NCBI RefSeq assembly: GCF_019059575.1
Contig: NW_024883054.1
Span: 62,001 to 126,000, forward strand
Origin: Amphibalanus amphitrite
Lineage: Eukaryota; Arthropoda; Thecostraca; Balanomorpha; Balanidae
Direction: 5' to 3'
Length of the DNA: 64,000 bases
Part shown: in pieces, positions 23,301 to 35,300 of the stretch
How the letters are laid out: every line of letters begins with the position of its first letter
How positions within the stretch are numbered: position 1 is the stretch's first letter
The notes under the pieces: model-generated
The model's database searches: none
What the model was told of the DNA's origin: nothing
What the model saw: only the letters and a program-made list of their open reading frames with translations
Made by a program: the position numbers and the translations under genes

Positions 23301-26300
23301 AACCAATCGTCTTCGCGTTGAGGAGCTTTGAAATGTCTGTGTAATGCAAAATATTATCTCTGTAATGAAAATAATCGATTCAGTGTTGTACATTCAGTGT
23401 AATTCATCTAACTTAAAAATCGGACGTTGCAGGTTTGACAACTTTTTTCCCCACCAACTTCCCTGGAAAAGCTCCACCCATGCTTCTGATCCCATCACCC
23501 ATCATCTGATACACTACAGTCGGACACAAAGTCAAGTGGGTATATGACGTCCACCAGACACCGGTCAACAGACACGCGCGTCGCGCACCATTGAATTCGC
23601 CAAATATACCTACCTATGCGTTCGGGTTCGCCCGCTCAACATATCAGTTTCATGAATCATGTGAGCCATGGAATGATGCCTGGTTGATTGGTTTGATGGC
23701 AAAAGTGACAAGATTCAGATTGAGATAAAACAGCGAGGCAGCGCAGCGACATTAACCCGGTTTACATAGCATATTTGGCATATTTGCCGAGGCTCTAGCT
23801 CGTTAATTTGACGATAATTTCGATGCTGTGGTCTTCAAATATTTAGAGGGGATCATTTTGTTAATTGTTCAGCACCATTGGCATCTTTTGCAACATCACG
23901 GACGGAGATATAAGCTTGCAAGTTGCAACGAACCCTATGTAAACGCGTCTATTGTTTGCGAAGTGCAATCTCATCTTGCAGGCATGGATTTTGAACGAGC
24001 TTCGTTTCGGAGAATTGTTGCATTTTATGTTGCTGCTTACCTTATCCGAGAACGGAAGAATGGAAGAAAAATGCCCCAAAACAGCGAACGGTGCACCCCG
24101 AGAAGCGCAGACTTCATAAATGTTTGTAAACACTCATGACCTTGAATTTGTATCTTGTGAAGCAGAAATAATATGTTTTTTACTAGATATTAGGAAAAAT
24201 CCATTTTTATAAACTCTACTACAATAAATCCATAATAAATGATAATTAATATAGCAGTTTGTTTGTAAGAAAAGTGTGAAATTGAAATATAAAAGCATCA
24301 TCGATCTTATGTTCGTGATGTCACTACGGTATTTTGTAAACACGTGCAAGCTTTCTTCTTTTGATAAGGAACAGTGCTGCCAGATTTGGAGGATTTCCGC
24401 AAATCTGGAGGATTTTGAACTCTATTTGCGGACAAATTTCGCTTTTGGAGGATTTTTTATTCTGGAGGAAAATCTGGAGGATTTGTCGCCCGATTATTAT
24501 GCTCAATTTCATGGAAAAATATAACACATTCAAGACTCAAAAGGCATATTCCTGCCCAGCGTCACCCTACCCGTTAGGATATATCTTCGCCCTTTATCAC
24601 TGTGAGACTGGAATGTCTCAGTCTGTAGCTAAATCTAGTATCTACGAATAACATGGTGACTATTTGTTCCTCCTACTTCGTGTACGATTGTGCCGTATGT
24701 TTGTGAGGGTACCGAACTACTGGCGGAACTAAGGGTGACATTTGGGGCAAATGCCCCCCCCCCCCCCCCCTGCAGCGCCCGAAATCGACGAAAGTTTTCG
24801 TTTTTTCGAGGATAAAACGAAAACTTAAATTTTATTAGATAAAAGTATCTCTTAAACTGCACAGCAGTGCAAAAGGAATCGTAATCCGATGAGTTTTTAG
24901 AATTTGGAGAAACTTTTTTGGGGGTAGGTATGCCCCCGCAGCGTCCAAGACCGCCTTTCTGGATCCGCCAATGGGATTTGGAGGAATCTGGAGGATTTGT
25001 GAAACTGATCTGGAGGATTACAGCCTTCTCCACCTGGCAGCACTGATAAGGAACCTCGGGGCATATACAGGCCAGGGCACTAAAGAGTCATACAGGCATT
25101 TGTAGTTTGAGTTTTTGGCGGTATTTTGCGGCTTGCGGCGGACGGCCGCTTTTTGCGGTGTTTTGCGGTTTGCGGCGGGCGGCCGTTTTTTTGCGGCATT
25201 TTGCGGTTGGCGGCGGGCGGGCGGACGATGCGGGGCGCGGGCGGTTTTCTTTTTTGCGTCGTTTGCGGTGGAGTTTTTCGCGGTTGGCGGCGGTTGCGCG
25301 TTTTTTTTTTTAGTTTTTTTTTGCGCTGTATCCGTTTTGCGCGGGTGGGCGATTTGTAGGCGTTTTTGATTGGCGGTTGGCGTGCGTGCGAGCTAGGCGG
25401 TTTTGATTTTTTTTCGGAATTTTTGCGTTTTTTCGGTTTGCGGCGGGCGGGCGTTTTATTTTTTGCGACATTTGCGTTGGCATTTTGGGCGTGCGTTTTG
25501 CGCGTTTTGCGGCGGGCTGGCGCCTGGCGGAGTTCACGTCCCAACTTTTGGATCCGCAGTGCTGTTCGACAAGCGCTGCCCGGGCCTATACACTAATGGT
25601 TTGATATTTATATACGAATGTTTTTCACTGCATTTCATTTCATTTCACTGAATAGGACCTCCAGCATCGGTCCCACTAAGATACCGGTCATGCTTGAGTG
25701 CCTGTCATCGGTGCATTGGCGACGTGACAGGCGGTCATCCTACATCCTACTCACTCCTGGGCACGACCGAGCTATTGATTCGCTACCGTGCAGCCGTAGT
25801 AGGTGAATAATTAACCGTCGGCCGCTAAACTGTCGGTGGGGGAGGCCGTCGAACCACCGTCCGAAGGTGATTGGCGATTGAGGTCACACCGGTAGGTATA
25901 CCTACTTTGACTTGGTAGGTATAGTAGTAGCCACTATTCGGGCCTGCTGCTCTGCACAATGCACAGTTGATAGTTAATGCTGCCGAAATTCCATTGATTC
26001 TGTATGCATTCTCCACAGTAGACGATTTTCTGTCGGCTCTAAGCCTGCGCTTCCGTGCGAAGCCCTATTCTGTGAACCGGCTACCTCGTGTTGTGGGGAT
26101 GAGCCGCGACAGGCTTTCAGTTTCAGAAGCCGGAAGAGGGGACTGGGACGCTCAGAATTCGCTGTAAAATCCTTTTTAACTTCGTTTCTTCAGCCAGACA
26201 AATAGCGACAATCTTGCTAATGCCGTAATATATCGATGTTAGGGTGGTAGTGTAGTAAGAAGTTTATGAGACCACTTAGCGGTGTTACTCCTGCTTAAAC

Positions 26301-29300
26301 TCCACTAACAAGGCGATATTTAGACGGTAGACACCAGCTTAAAAAGCGGAGACTGCACGGTTCCTTTGTCCGTTGGCGGGGTGTCGGGCCAGCGGCGCAG
26401 TGTATTGACCGTCTCCATGGGGGGTTCACGACCCGCCGAGAGCCGGCAGAGCGCGTCCTCATGACGGGCAGCTGGCGCGCGCTCCGACCAGATCGGCCCG
26501 ATATCTCACTGAAATTCGGCGTGGATCATGACAGGTCTGGCTGACCGACCCCAGACGTGCACGTAATTCGCTTGGTCAGAACACTTCCAGCTCATGACAA
26601 GGTCGTGCATAATTTCAACGTTCCAGCAGCAGTTACGTTTGGTCGATTTAATTCATGAGGATGCCAAAACGGGTAATTAGACTCCGGAAATTCGTAGCTT
26701 ATACGAGTATAATACATATCGCTGATTAATTAATGCCTATAAAGAACTGTTCTGCGACGATCATGTCCTAGATTTTCAGTGCAAATGAATGTAGCCGAAT
26801 AATTTCCTTTTTCTACCATGTTTTTTTCTGCATCTTGGCGTTTCCTTTGTTTACGCTAATTATCTTAGGCCGTCGGGCGGCCTGCGGCGCAGCTTGCAGC
26901 CGGCGCTGCAATGGCCGCTCTCTGCGCCGGTCTGTTGCACCTCCTGCAACGTGGCAAGACGGCGTCGGCGGCGGTGTCTGCCGGCCGACGAACCGCGCGC
27001 GATCGATGTGCCGACGTGCCGAGCAGCCGGGGTCTACCGGAGGGAGGGGGGAGGGGGAGGGGCAAGGAGGCGGATCCTAAGGCGAAGGAGGCGGATTCTA
27101 CAGGGAAGGTGGCGGGTTCTACAGGGAAGGGGGCGGAATTAACCGGGCAGGAGTGAGGTCGAGCGAGGAGGAGCAGGCTCTAACCGAGAATAGGAGCTAA
27201 CCTCCACTGAGGTGGGTAGTTGTGAAGGTGGACTACAAGGGGGAAGGCGGCGGACTATGTCGGATTTAGGAAGAGCGGACTCTCCGTGGGGTAAGGGCTG
27301 AACTGCATAGAGCAAGAGTCGGACTTTGTACGGGGAAGAGCCGTACTCTTCTCGGAGCGATTAGACAGGCTCTACCGAGAGTAGAACACGGGCTTAAGGG
27401 AATTCAACCTGGATACAATCTGCATGACATCTAAAGATTTCAGGCTCTGCTGCGGCTGAGCCCGACCTAAATCAATATACCATGCTGCGCTGCAGCCGAA
27501 ATGGACGAACCTGGCGAGATTGACATTTACGGCGAAGTGGGATGTACGATAATAAACAGTAAATAGCTCCGGACGTACGCCGGCGTGCAACAGTGGCCGG
27601 TGGCGGCCGGCGGCGGTGCAGCGAAATGGTGCCGCTGGCCGGCTCTGCAGCCCGCTGATGGCCCCGAGGGAGCAATTTTCCCTCGTGGTCAGTGGCGGCG
27701 GAAGGTAATTTTGGATGGGGGTGCAAAGTTTTCTCAAGGGGCCCCTCTGGAAGTTTTGGGCCCCTTCAGTTTTTTTTTTACTGATTTTTATTGATTTATG
27801 AAAAACGAAGAGTTTGGAAAACTCTCCCCATACACACGAGTTCTGTAAAAGGTTTGAAATTGCAGTGTACCTACCTGTCTCAAATAATGAAAGCATAAAG
27901 ATTAGAGATGTCAATCGGATACCAACTTTTTGGTATACCGATACCAAACCGATACCAACTTGGTATTTGGTATTTCAATCGTAATGTGTTTGGTATTTTG
28001 TTGGTATCATTAACCCTCACTAATGTATAAGAGGCTAAGAAATCGGTAATAAGTTGGTATTTCCCTCATTTTCCCAAGTTGGTTTGGTTTCGGTATTTTC
28101 CCGTGGTTTTGGTTGGTATTTGGTTTGGTATCGGTATTCCGATTTTCCGTAATTGACATCACTAATAAAGATGCAAATGCAGCTAGTTTTTATCGGCTAA
28201 TCTTTTAGTCTAGCCACCACCCGCAGCGTCTCAAACCACTTTTTCTGGATCCGCAGTGGACCATTGAGGGCCCTACGAGACCGTTCCAAGAAGACCGTGT
28301 TTAGAAGCCCCTTGGAAACCGACCACATAGAGACTCCTCCAGAGACCTACATGACTCCCCAGACTGAATGAACCCTCCGATCAGGGTCGGTCCCTTGAAA
28401 TTTGCTGAAAGGTTTCAGAAGGCAGTATAGGCTCGAAAGTCTTTTGAGAGCTCTCAGAAACCGGCATCGGACCTCAAAAAAGCCTGTATGTGGAGGCCCT
28501 CCAAAGCCGGGATGGAGGCCACAGGAGCTGATGTTTAGCCTAAAGAGCTGGTATGGAGGACTGAATAGAGGAAAGGGGTCTCAGTGTCAGTGGGGCCTTC
28601 AGGGGCAAGCGTTTGAGCCCCAAAAGTATGTGTGGGGTCTTAGAGGCAGGTAGACCCCTGGGGTATGCACGGGGTCCCAGGAGCTCGCGTGTGAGCCCTA
28701 ATATTCGGCTGGCGGCTACTAGAACCAGCATGGGGATTCCTAGAAGCCGCTTAGACCCACATTTCATGGGTCATGAGTCCCAAGAGTCGATGTAGGGGCC
28801 ATAAAAGCCGGTGTAGGGCCCATGGCCCCATAAGTTCCGACATTGAGACTCTCAGAGGTTGGCGACGGGGCACCAAGAGCAGATAAAGTGCCTCAACAAG
28901 CCGACATGGGGCCTGAGAATCAGTGTGGCCGAATTCCAGGAGCCTGCGTGAGCTCTCGGAGACCTTCGTATTTCGTAAGGTCCACAAAGGTGGTTGGATC
29001 CTCTGAATCTGAACTCTGCGGGGCCCTCAGAGGCCAGCATGTCTCCTGGCACCTGCCTGCGTTGAGTTGAGGCCCTCCGAGGCCGTCGTAGGGTTCTTCA
29101 GAGGCCAGCGTTGGCCATTGAAACCTTCGTTAGGCCCTAGAAGCCGTCAAGAGGGCCCTCAGAGGTCAGCATGGCCTCTGGAGCCTGCCTGCGTCGAGGC
29201 CCTCAGAGGCCGTCGTGGGGCCCTCAGACGCCAGGCAGTGTGGGCCTTTGGAGCTTGCGTTGGGTCTTAGAGACCATCGTGAGGGCCCAGAGAGGTCGTC

Positions 29301-32300
29301 GTCAGGGCCCGCAGCCCCTCAGGGACCGTCCTGGGTTCCTCAGAAGTTGTTGTGAGGGCCTTTAGATGCCTTCGAGAGGATCATCAGAGGTCGTCATGAG
29401 GGTCCTTGGCCATATTGAGGGTCTTTATGGGCCGTCTGAAGCCAAATGGGCCCTCAGACTTGATTTGGGTCTAGGGCCGTCACAAGGGCCCTCAGAGACC
29501 GTCGTAGAGACCCTCAGAGGCCAGTGGGGCCCCTGGAGTCCTGTGGGACCCTCAGCGGCAGGCGCGGATACAAGGGGGGGCCATGGGGGCCATGGCCCCC
29601 CCTTGGCCGATTTTTTTTCAAAAATAAAATAAAAAGTTAAAAAGTTAAAAAGCTGAAAAGGGGGCCTCCTGAAAATAAAGTGGCCGAAATCCGATGAGTT
29701 TTTTTTTAACCTACCCACTTAGTTATTTCTTTGAAGACTAGCTGAGAAGACTTCTTTGTTAGAAGATTGGTAAAGCTTTTCATAACTTGGAGGTCTCTTA
29801 TACTCACAGAGATGACCACTTTTACAGGGCCTCCTAACCTGCACAGAGGGCCTCCAAGCCTGCACAGATGTTGAGATGTTGCCTGAACAGCTAGATAAGC
29901 TCAATAGACGCAGTTTTTTTTGGGGGGGGGGCCAACAAGTGGGAAGATGGGGCCTCCAACAGGTGGGATTATGGGGGGGGGCCTCCTGGTTTCTAATGGC
30001 CCCTCCCTTGGAGATTTTCTGGATCCGCCCCTGCTCAGCGGTCGTCTTGAGGGCCCTTAGTGGTCGTTATAGGGCCCCAGGGGACAAAGCCCTCAAGTGG
30101 GAGCCCTCAGAGATCGTCATAAAAGGGCCATCTGAGGCCGTCGTGGGGCCCTCAGATGCCGCGTGGAGCACCAAACGCGGCTCGGGACACTTCTAGCCGG
30201 TGTGGGGGCCCCAAAGACTAGCACGGGGCGTTCCTGACCATAATTGGACATCCCGGATGATTCCACATCAGTGTTCGTTTCCCGATCACTGGTTTTCAGG
30301 AGAAATGTATTGGATGGTGCGACGGGCCCCTTGTACGGATTTTGGGGGTGCAAAAACATATGTTTGCACCCCCATGTTTTTCGATGGGGGTGCACCTGCA
30401 CCCCCTGCACCCCCTATTCCGCCGCCACTGAATTAACGTACTGTATCACTTGTTAATTCTTCAAAAAGCAAGCTCTGAGCAATAACAGACTTCTTTGCAT
30501 TGCTGTTGACAATTTAAGTTGCTTTTGGACGGTGGCTCGCAGCCCCAATATGCTGCCGCGTAACTCTATTCCAACGACGAAACGGCAACTTAGCGAGAAT
30601 CGAAAATTTAACGAAGTAGGTACAGGGACCCGCAGTTGCTACTGTACACATATATTACCAATTTAGAATTGCGCTATTATTTGCTAAGTGCTGGCCATTG
30701 GAGAAATGAAATGTAGCGCAAAGTATGGAGGAATAACACATGTTTGCTCCTAGGACGTTTGTTTTGTATGATTCCTCTTACCGCAACAGATATTCTTCCA
30801 AAACTACAATCGTGCTATTTTTCCGCGCCGGTTGCCTCCCCAGAGCCCGTCCTTGGTATCGCCTATAGCTTCCGTTCCCGCTACGTGAATGAAAGTCACG
30901 TGACTACTACAGGTTTGCGCTCAGTACTAACACACCTAGCCCGAGGGCCGGTCCGTAGCGGGGAGGGGTAGAACGCCAGAGCTCCAGCGCAGTGGAGGTG
31001 GTGGTGGCCCGTATCATAAAGAGGCAACCGTAAGCAGAACTACAATTGCCGCAGTATAAGATTATGATCAAGTTTTCTTTAGATGTATTGATTGACAAGA
31101 AAGTGCAATGCTTATCCGATATAATAAAACGGTGTCCAAGGCCTTGGAAGAACTATAAAACATATTCAGCAACGTATAAATTTATGATACAGGCCATGAC
31201 CTTTCACCTTGCCTCCGGGGAGGACCGCTCAGGAAGCCACATACCGATCGAATCGAGGCCTCGCAGCGCGGCGGCAGAGGAGAGTGGATAAACCATCGCC
31301 AGATCTTTCGTTTACTTATGTTTCCAGAAGAAACATAAGTAAATGTTTCCAGAAGAAACATCTCGGTGGAGGGTGAGGGCTGTTTTCAACCCACTCACCA
31401 ATCCTTTCCTTATTAACTTATAGCTTACCGAAAAATGCAACACAATGGTGGCCGTCACGAGATGTAGCGAAAAGTGCCTCAGCCACACCGGCTTTGAGTA
31501 AACTTTAACCCTCGCCGGCCGAGGGGGGGGGGCGGGTGCCGCCCCCCCATAGGGTTTTTTCGCGATAGCTCCGAACACGCTGGCGATAGAGAGCTGAAAC
31601 TTGGCATACCTGACCTTTGATCCAAGCCGCATCTTTTGACACCAACCGCATTTTTGGGTCAGGTCAGGTCACTGACCTATGACGTCATAAGTGAACCTCT
31701 GCACGGTCTTCAGATGTCGCAACTTCGCAACGCCCTCACTGCCAGAGGAGATGTCACAGGGAAATGAAACTTGCAGGATCTAGTATCCATTATGAGTCCC
31801 ACAACTTGTATATCTCGGATTTTTCCTAAAGGTCATATGAGGTCAGGTCATTTTCGTGACCTCACCATTATAAGTCAATGGGGAAAAATGAAAACTGCTA
31901 TTCTGGCGCCGGGAACGATCTCCAACTATCTCAAGCACACAGAATCGTGATTTGATGCACTCCTTGCAAACTTAGATGCGTCACTTTTGCAATGTTGACC
32001 TTGCGTGACGTCATTTATGACGTCATCAAGGTCAAATTAGTTTTTCGTCAATAACTCTTGATCAAATTGAGCTAGCGAGTCGGGGAAGGCACCAATGGAC
32101 TCAGGAAGGCCTGCCGAATCGAATGATATGCGACATGACCTCTTTCGACCAACGTCGTGACCTGGGGGTGCTGACCTGGCCTTGACCTGAGGTCAACACC
32201 CCATGTGGTAGATACGCTAAAATTACAGGCCGATTCCTCTGGTTAGCAACTTGAAATTCCAACGTCAACTTCTCTGCCGGTTTATTACTTTACAGGCAGC

Positions 32301-35300
32301 GGTAACACGGCGACAGATGGATCCAGACTGACTAGAAAGGATAAAAACAAAACGAAATCGGCTCGGTGAAAAATGGAAGCATTACATCACTAACAAAAAG
32401 TGATGGATTCAGGACAGGGGCGGGCAAATAGAGGAATGTTTTACTGGGTGAGGAAAGGTAGGGTACATCAACACGGGTCACGGGTGAAGGTAAAAAAGGT
32501 AAGAGGCTACTAATCACAACACACTCCCCACTCGAAATCGAGCGCACGACCGATTTCGAAAAACAAACAGAACGATGAATACGACAAAAGGCACAGCACT
32601 CTGCGATAGTTCGCGGCGACGTAACTCGTCCCGATCACTGCACCGGTACGACTCAGTCCGACTCAGTCCGCCGCCTCCAGCAGGAACAGGCGGCTGACAG
32701 GGCGGCGAGTGCTCCGCCCGCGCAGGCTGATGACGGCGGCCCTCACGTGGCCGTCCGGCCCCGCCAGCAGCCGCGTCACTCGCGCCACAGGCCACCGGCC
32801 GCGCGGCCTCTCACTGTGGACTAGCACCACGTCTCCCACGCGCGGTGTACGGCTAGGTCGTCCACGGGGCGAGACGCTCCAGCAGCGGAGAGCGTTGCGG
32901 TACTCATCACACCACCGCCGGATCAGATGGTCGCAGACCCGCTTTTGGTGACGCCAGGCCCTGCTGATGGAACACTCTTTCAATGTTGGGCACAAGACAC
33001 CGTCTATGCTCGTCACGCCGAACAGCAGGTGGGCGGGGGTAAGGAGATCTTCACCATCGCCCTGGGTGAGGGGGCGCAGGTTTATGAAAAAAGCGAGCTC
33101 ATACATCGTGGCAGACAACTCCTCAAACGTCAGGTGGCACTGATGTAGGGTGATGCGAAGAGCCTTCTTTGTCACGCCCACCAAACGCTCCCAGTACCCT
33201 CCCCACCAGGGGGCAGCCTCAGGGATGAACTTCCACGTTACCGACCGGGGTAGGTGGCCAAGCAAGGCCCGGAACGTCCGAGCGTTGTCGCTGTACACCA
33301 GAGCTGGCGTCCCTCGGATGGCGCAGAACCGTCTCAGCGCCAGGATCACGTCAGCGGTGGCCTGTGAGCGAACAAGCTCTAAGTGCACCGCACGGGAAGT
33401 GGCACATGTTATCAAAAGCACCCACACTTTCGCCTGGCTCTGATCAACGTACAGTGGGCCGAAAAAATCGACACCGACTTTGGCAAATGGACGGCTCGGC
33501 TGTGTTCTGAAGTTGGGCAGTGCTCCCACAACACAACTCTGTACATCAGGTCGGCGCCGATCAACACGTCCACCGGCCCACCCTCAAAATCATCAGCAAG
33601 CAGAAGATGCGGTGTAAATACGGCAGTAGGCGGTCGGGCGGGGGTCAGTTGGGAACAGAGACGATCAGTCTTCCACAGATCGAAGACGTGAGGCTCCCCA
33701 CCGTGACGGCTCCGCAGAGACAGCCTCACCTTCTCATACATCCTCGGCTCCTCGAGCCGCTCCTGGAAGCCCAGGCAGGCGAACACACCTCTCCCCACCG
33801 TGGGCAGACCGAGTAGCTCCGCTGCAGATGTCCTCACGTACGACGAGTCCGAGCCGCCGTCGAGAAGAACGCGAAGCTGGCATGTACCCCGCGGTCCAGA
33901 CGCCTCCACCAGAGCTGTCTGCATGTAACACAAGTTTTCGCATGCAGCAGGTCGGTCAGACGGAGCAGCCTCCAGCAGGCAAGCATCAGGTGAGCAGTGA
34001 GCGACAGCACACGGCGTCATATGCACGTCGGGCATAGCACAAGCGGTATTCACCCTAGCGGTAGTGCTGGATGATGGCACTAGCGGCTGTGGTGAGACTG
34101 GCGTTGGTAAGACTGGCTGTGGCACATCAACAGCGCAAGCAGCGGTGACATTCATGGCCTGGCGGGGAACAGCGGGCGACCAACCTGGACGTTGAGGTTG
34201 CTGACCAACTGGCGGTGACGGTGGCAGATCTGGTAGGTAGCTCCCCTCGCGGCAGGGAGGCAGTTGCTGAGGACGGCTGTCCGCTCGGTGTGCGGGCGGC
34301 CGTCGGTCACGGGTACCAGCTCCGGGCTGGCGTCCTGGCTCACTGTGGAGGCTGGTGTGGTGTCGCTCTCCACACACACGGCAGTTGGAGCTGCGGCAGT
34401 CACGAGCAAAGTGCGGCCCCAGGCACTGATAGCACAAACCAGCCCTCCTCACTACAAGCCATCTATCATCAACAGACATTCTCTGATAGTCAAGACACTT
34501 GCTCAGGCCATGTTTATCCTTTTGGCAAGCCACGCAGGTCCATGCAGCACTGGCAGGGGTTGTTCGGTTCCGACTCACCGCCAGCATACTCACTGAGTGC
34601 AGTGGGCTCCGTTCCGGAGGGACAGGATGCCTGGCGCCGATGTTGGCTTCCTCCCTCATGTCCATCTCCTTGCGAAGAAACCCGAGGAAGTCCTCCAACC
34701 CTGGATCCGGCTGGTGCTGGCGCGCCCATTCGAGCCTCCACGACTCTGGCAGCTTTCCCTTGGCTATGGGAAGAAGCAGGCTCGACAGGTTAGCACAGCT
34801 TACTCCCATCGCGGTCAGTGTCCTCACATGTGACATCAGATGGTCTATGAAGGATCTCATGGCAGATAGGTCGTCACTGACACTGGGCATGTTCAACAAC
34901 TTTTTCATGATCTCCTCCCTCACTCTCTCGATTTTACAGAATCGGTCTTTCAATGCCTCCACAGCTGACTGGTAGCAAGCATCAGACACTGGTATACCTT
35001 TAACACATTGCAGTGCTAAACCAGAGAGGTGGCTCTTTAGTATGCTGAACTTCTGTACATTCACATACCTTGAATTGGTGTGCACAGCAACCTCAAACAG
35101 GTCCCAGAATTCCGACCACTGTAACAGATCTCCAGAAAATACTGGAATCTTTACATCAGATGCCCTCAGGTCAGTAGAGTCAGACTGAGCTGGGGCTGGT
35201 TGAGCAGACACATTCTCAATCCTTGACAGATGACGTTTTGCCTTGAAAACCTCCTCCCTGATGCCATCTAAATGTGAACTCTCGTCAAACACTCCCTTGA

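Larger units (their letters stand above)
22596..24371. other. Intron: small repeats and decayed MITEs
   Basis: Holds the TACTAG microsatellite, a hairpin MITE (22860-23060) and a decayed CAGGGGCGGAGCTT-ended element (23178-23484), listed separately. The rest (23490-24360) is AT-rich with no supported gene. Confidence 0.4.
27690..30430. mobile_element. Composite element with CAGTGGCGGCGGAA ends
   Basis: CAGTGGCGGCGGAA (27690) and its inverted match TTCCGCCGCCACTG (ending 30430) bracket 2.7 kb that contains a hAT MITE, a minisatellite and a second hAT MITE. GGGGGTGCA phrases occur near both ends. The 8-bp flanks (CTCGTGGT and AATTAACG) do not match, so this may be two related elements rather than one. 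Confidence 0.45.

Noticed and set aside
25080..25544. 154-codon Lys/Pro/Arg-rich minus-strand frame
   Set aside because: Translation of the GCGG/TTTT low-complexity tract.
26835..27156. Overlapping small frames in a GC-rich patch, e.g. starting at 26911
   Set aside because: Three frames open at once and running into a minisatellite; no splice or domain support.
28402..29632. Several short open frames in 28.4-29.6 kb
   Set aside because: They lie in the GGGCCCTCAGAGG minisatellite and change frame with each unit.
27690..30430. A single clean 2.7-kb transposon with CAGTGGCGGCGGAA ends
   Set aside because: Kept only at low confidence: the flanking 8-mers do not match, so one insertion event is not shown.
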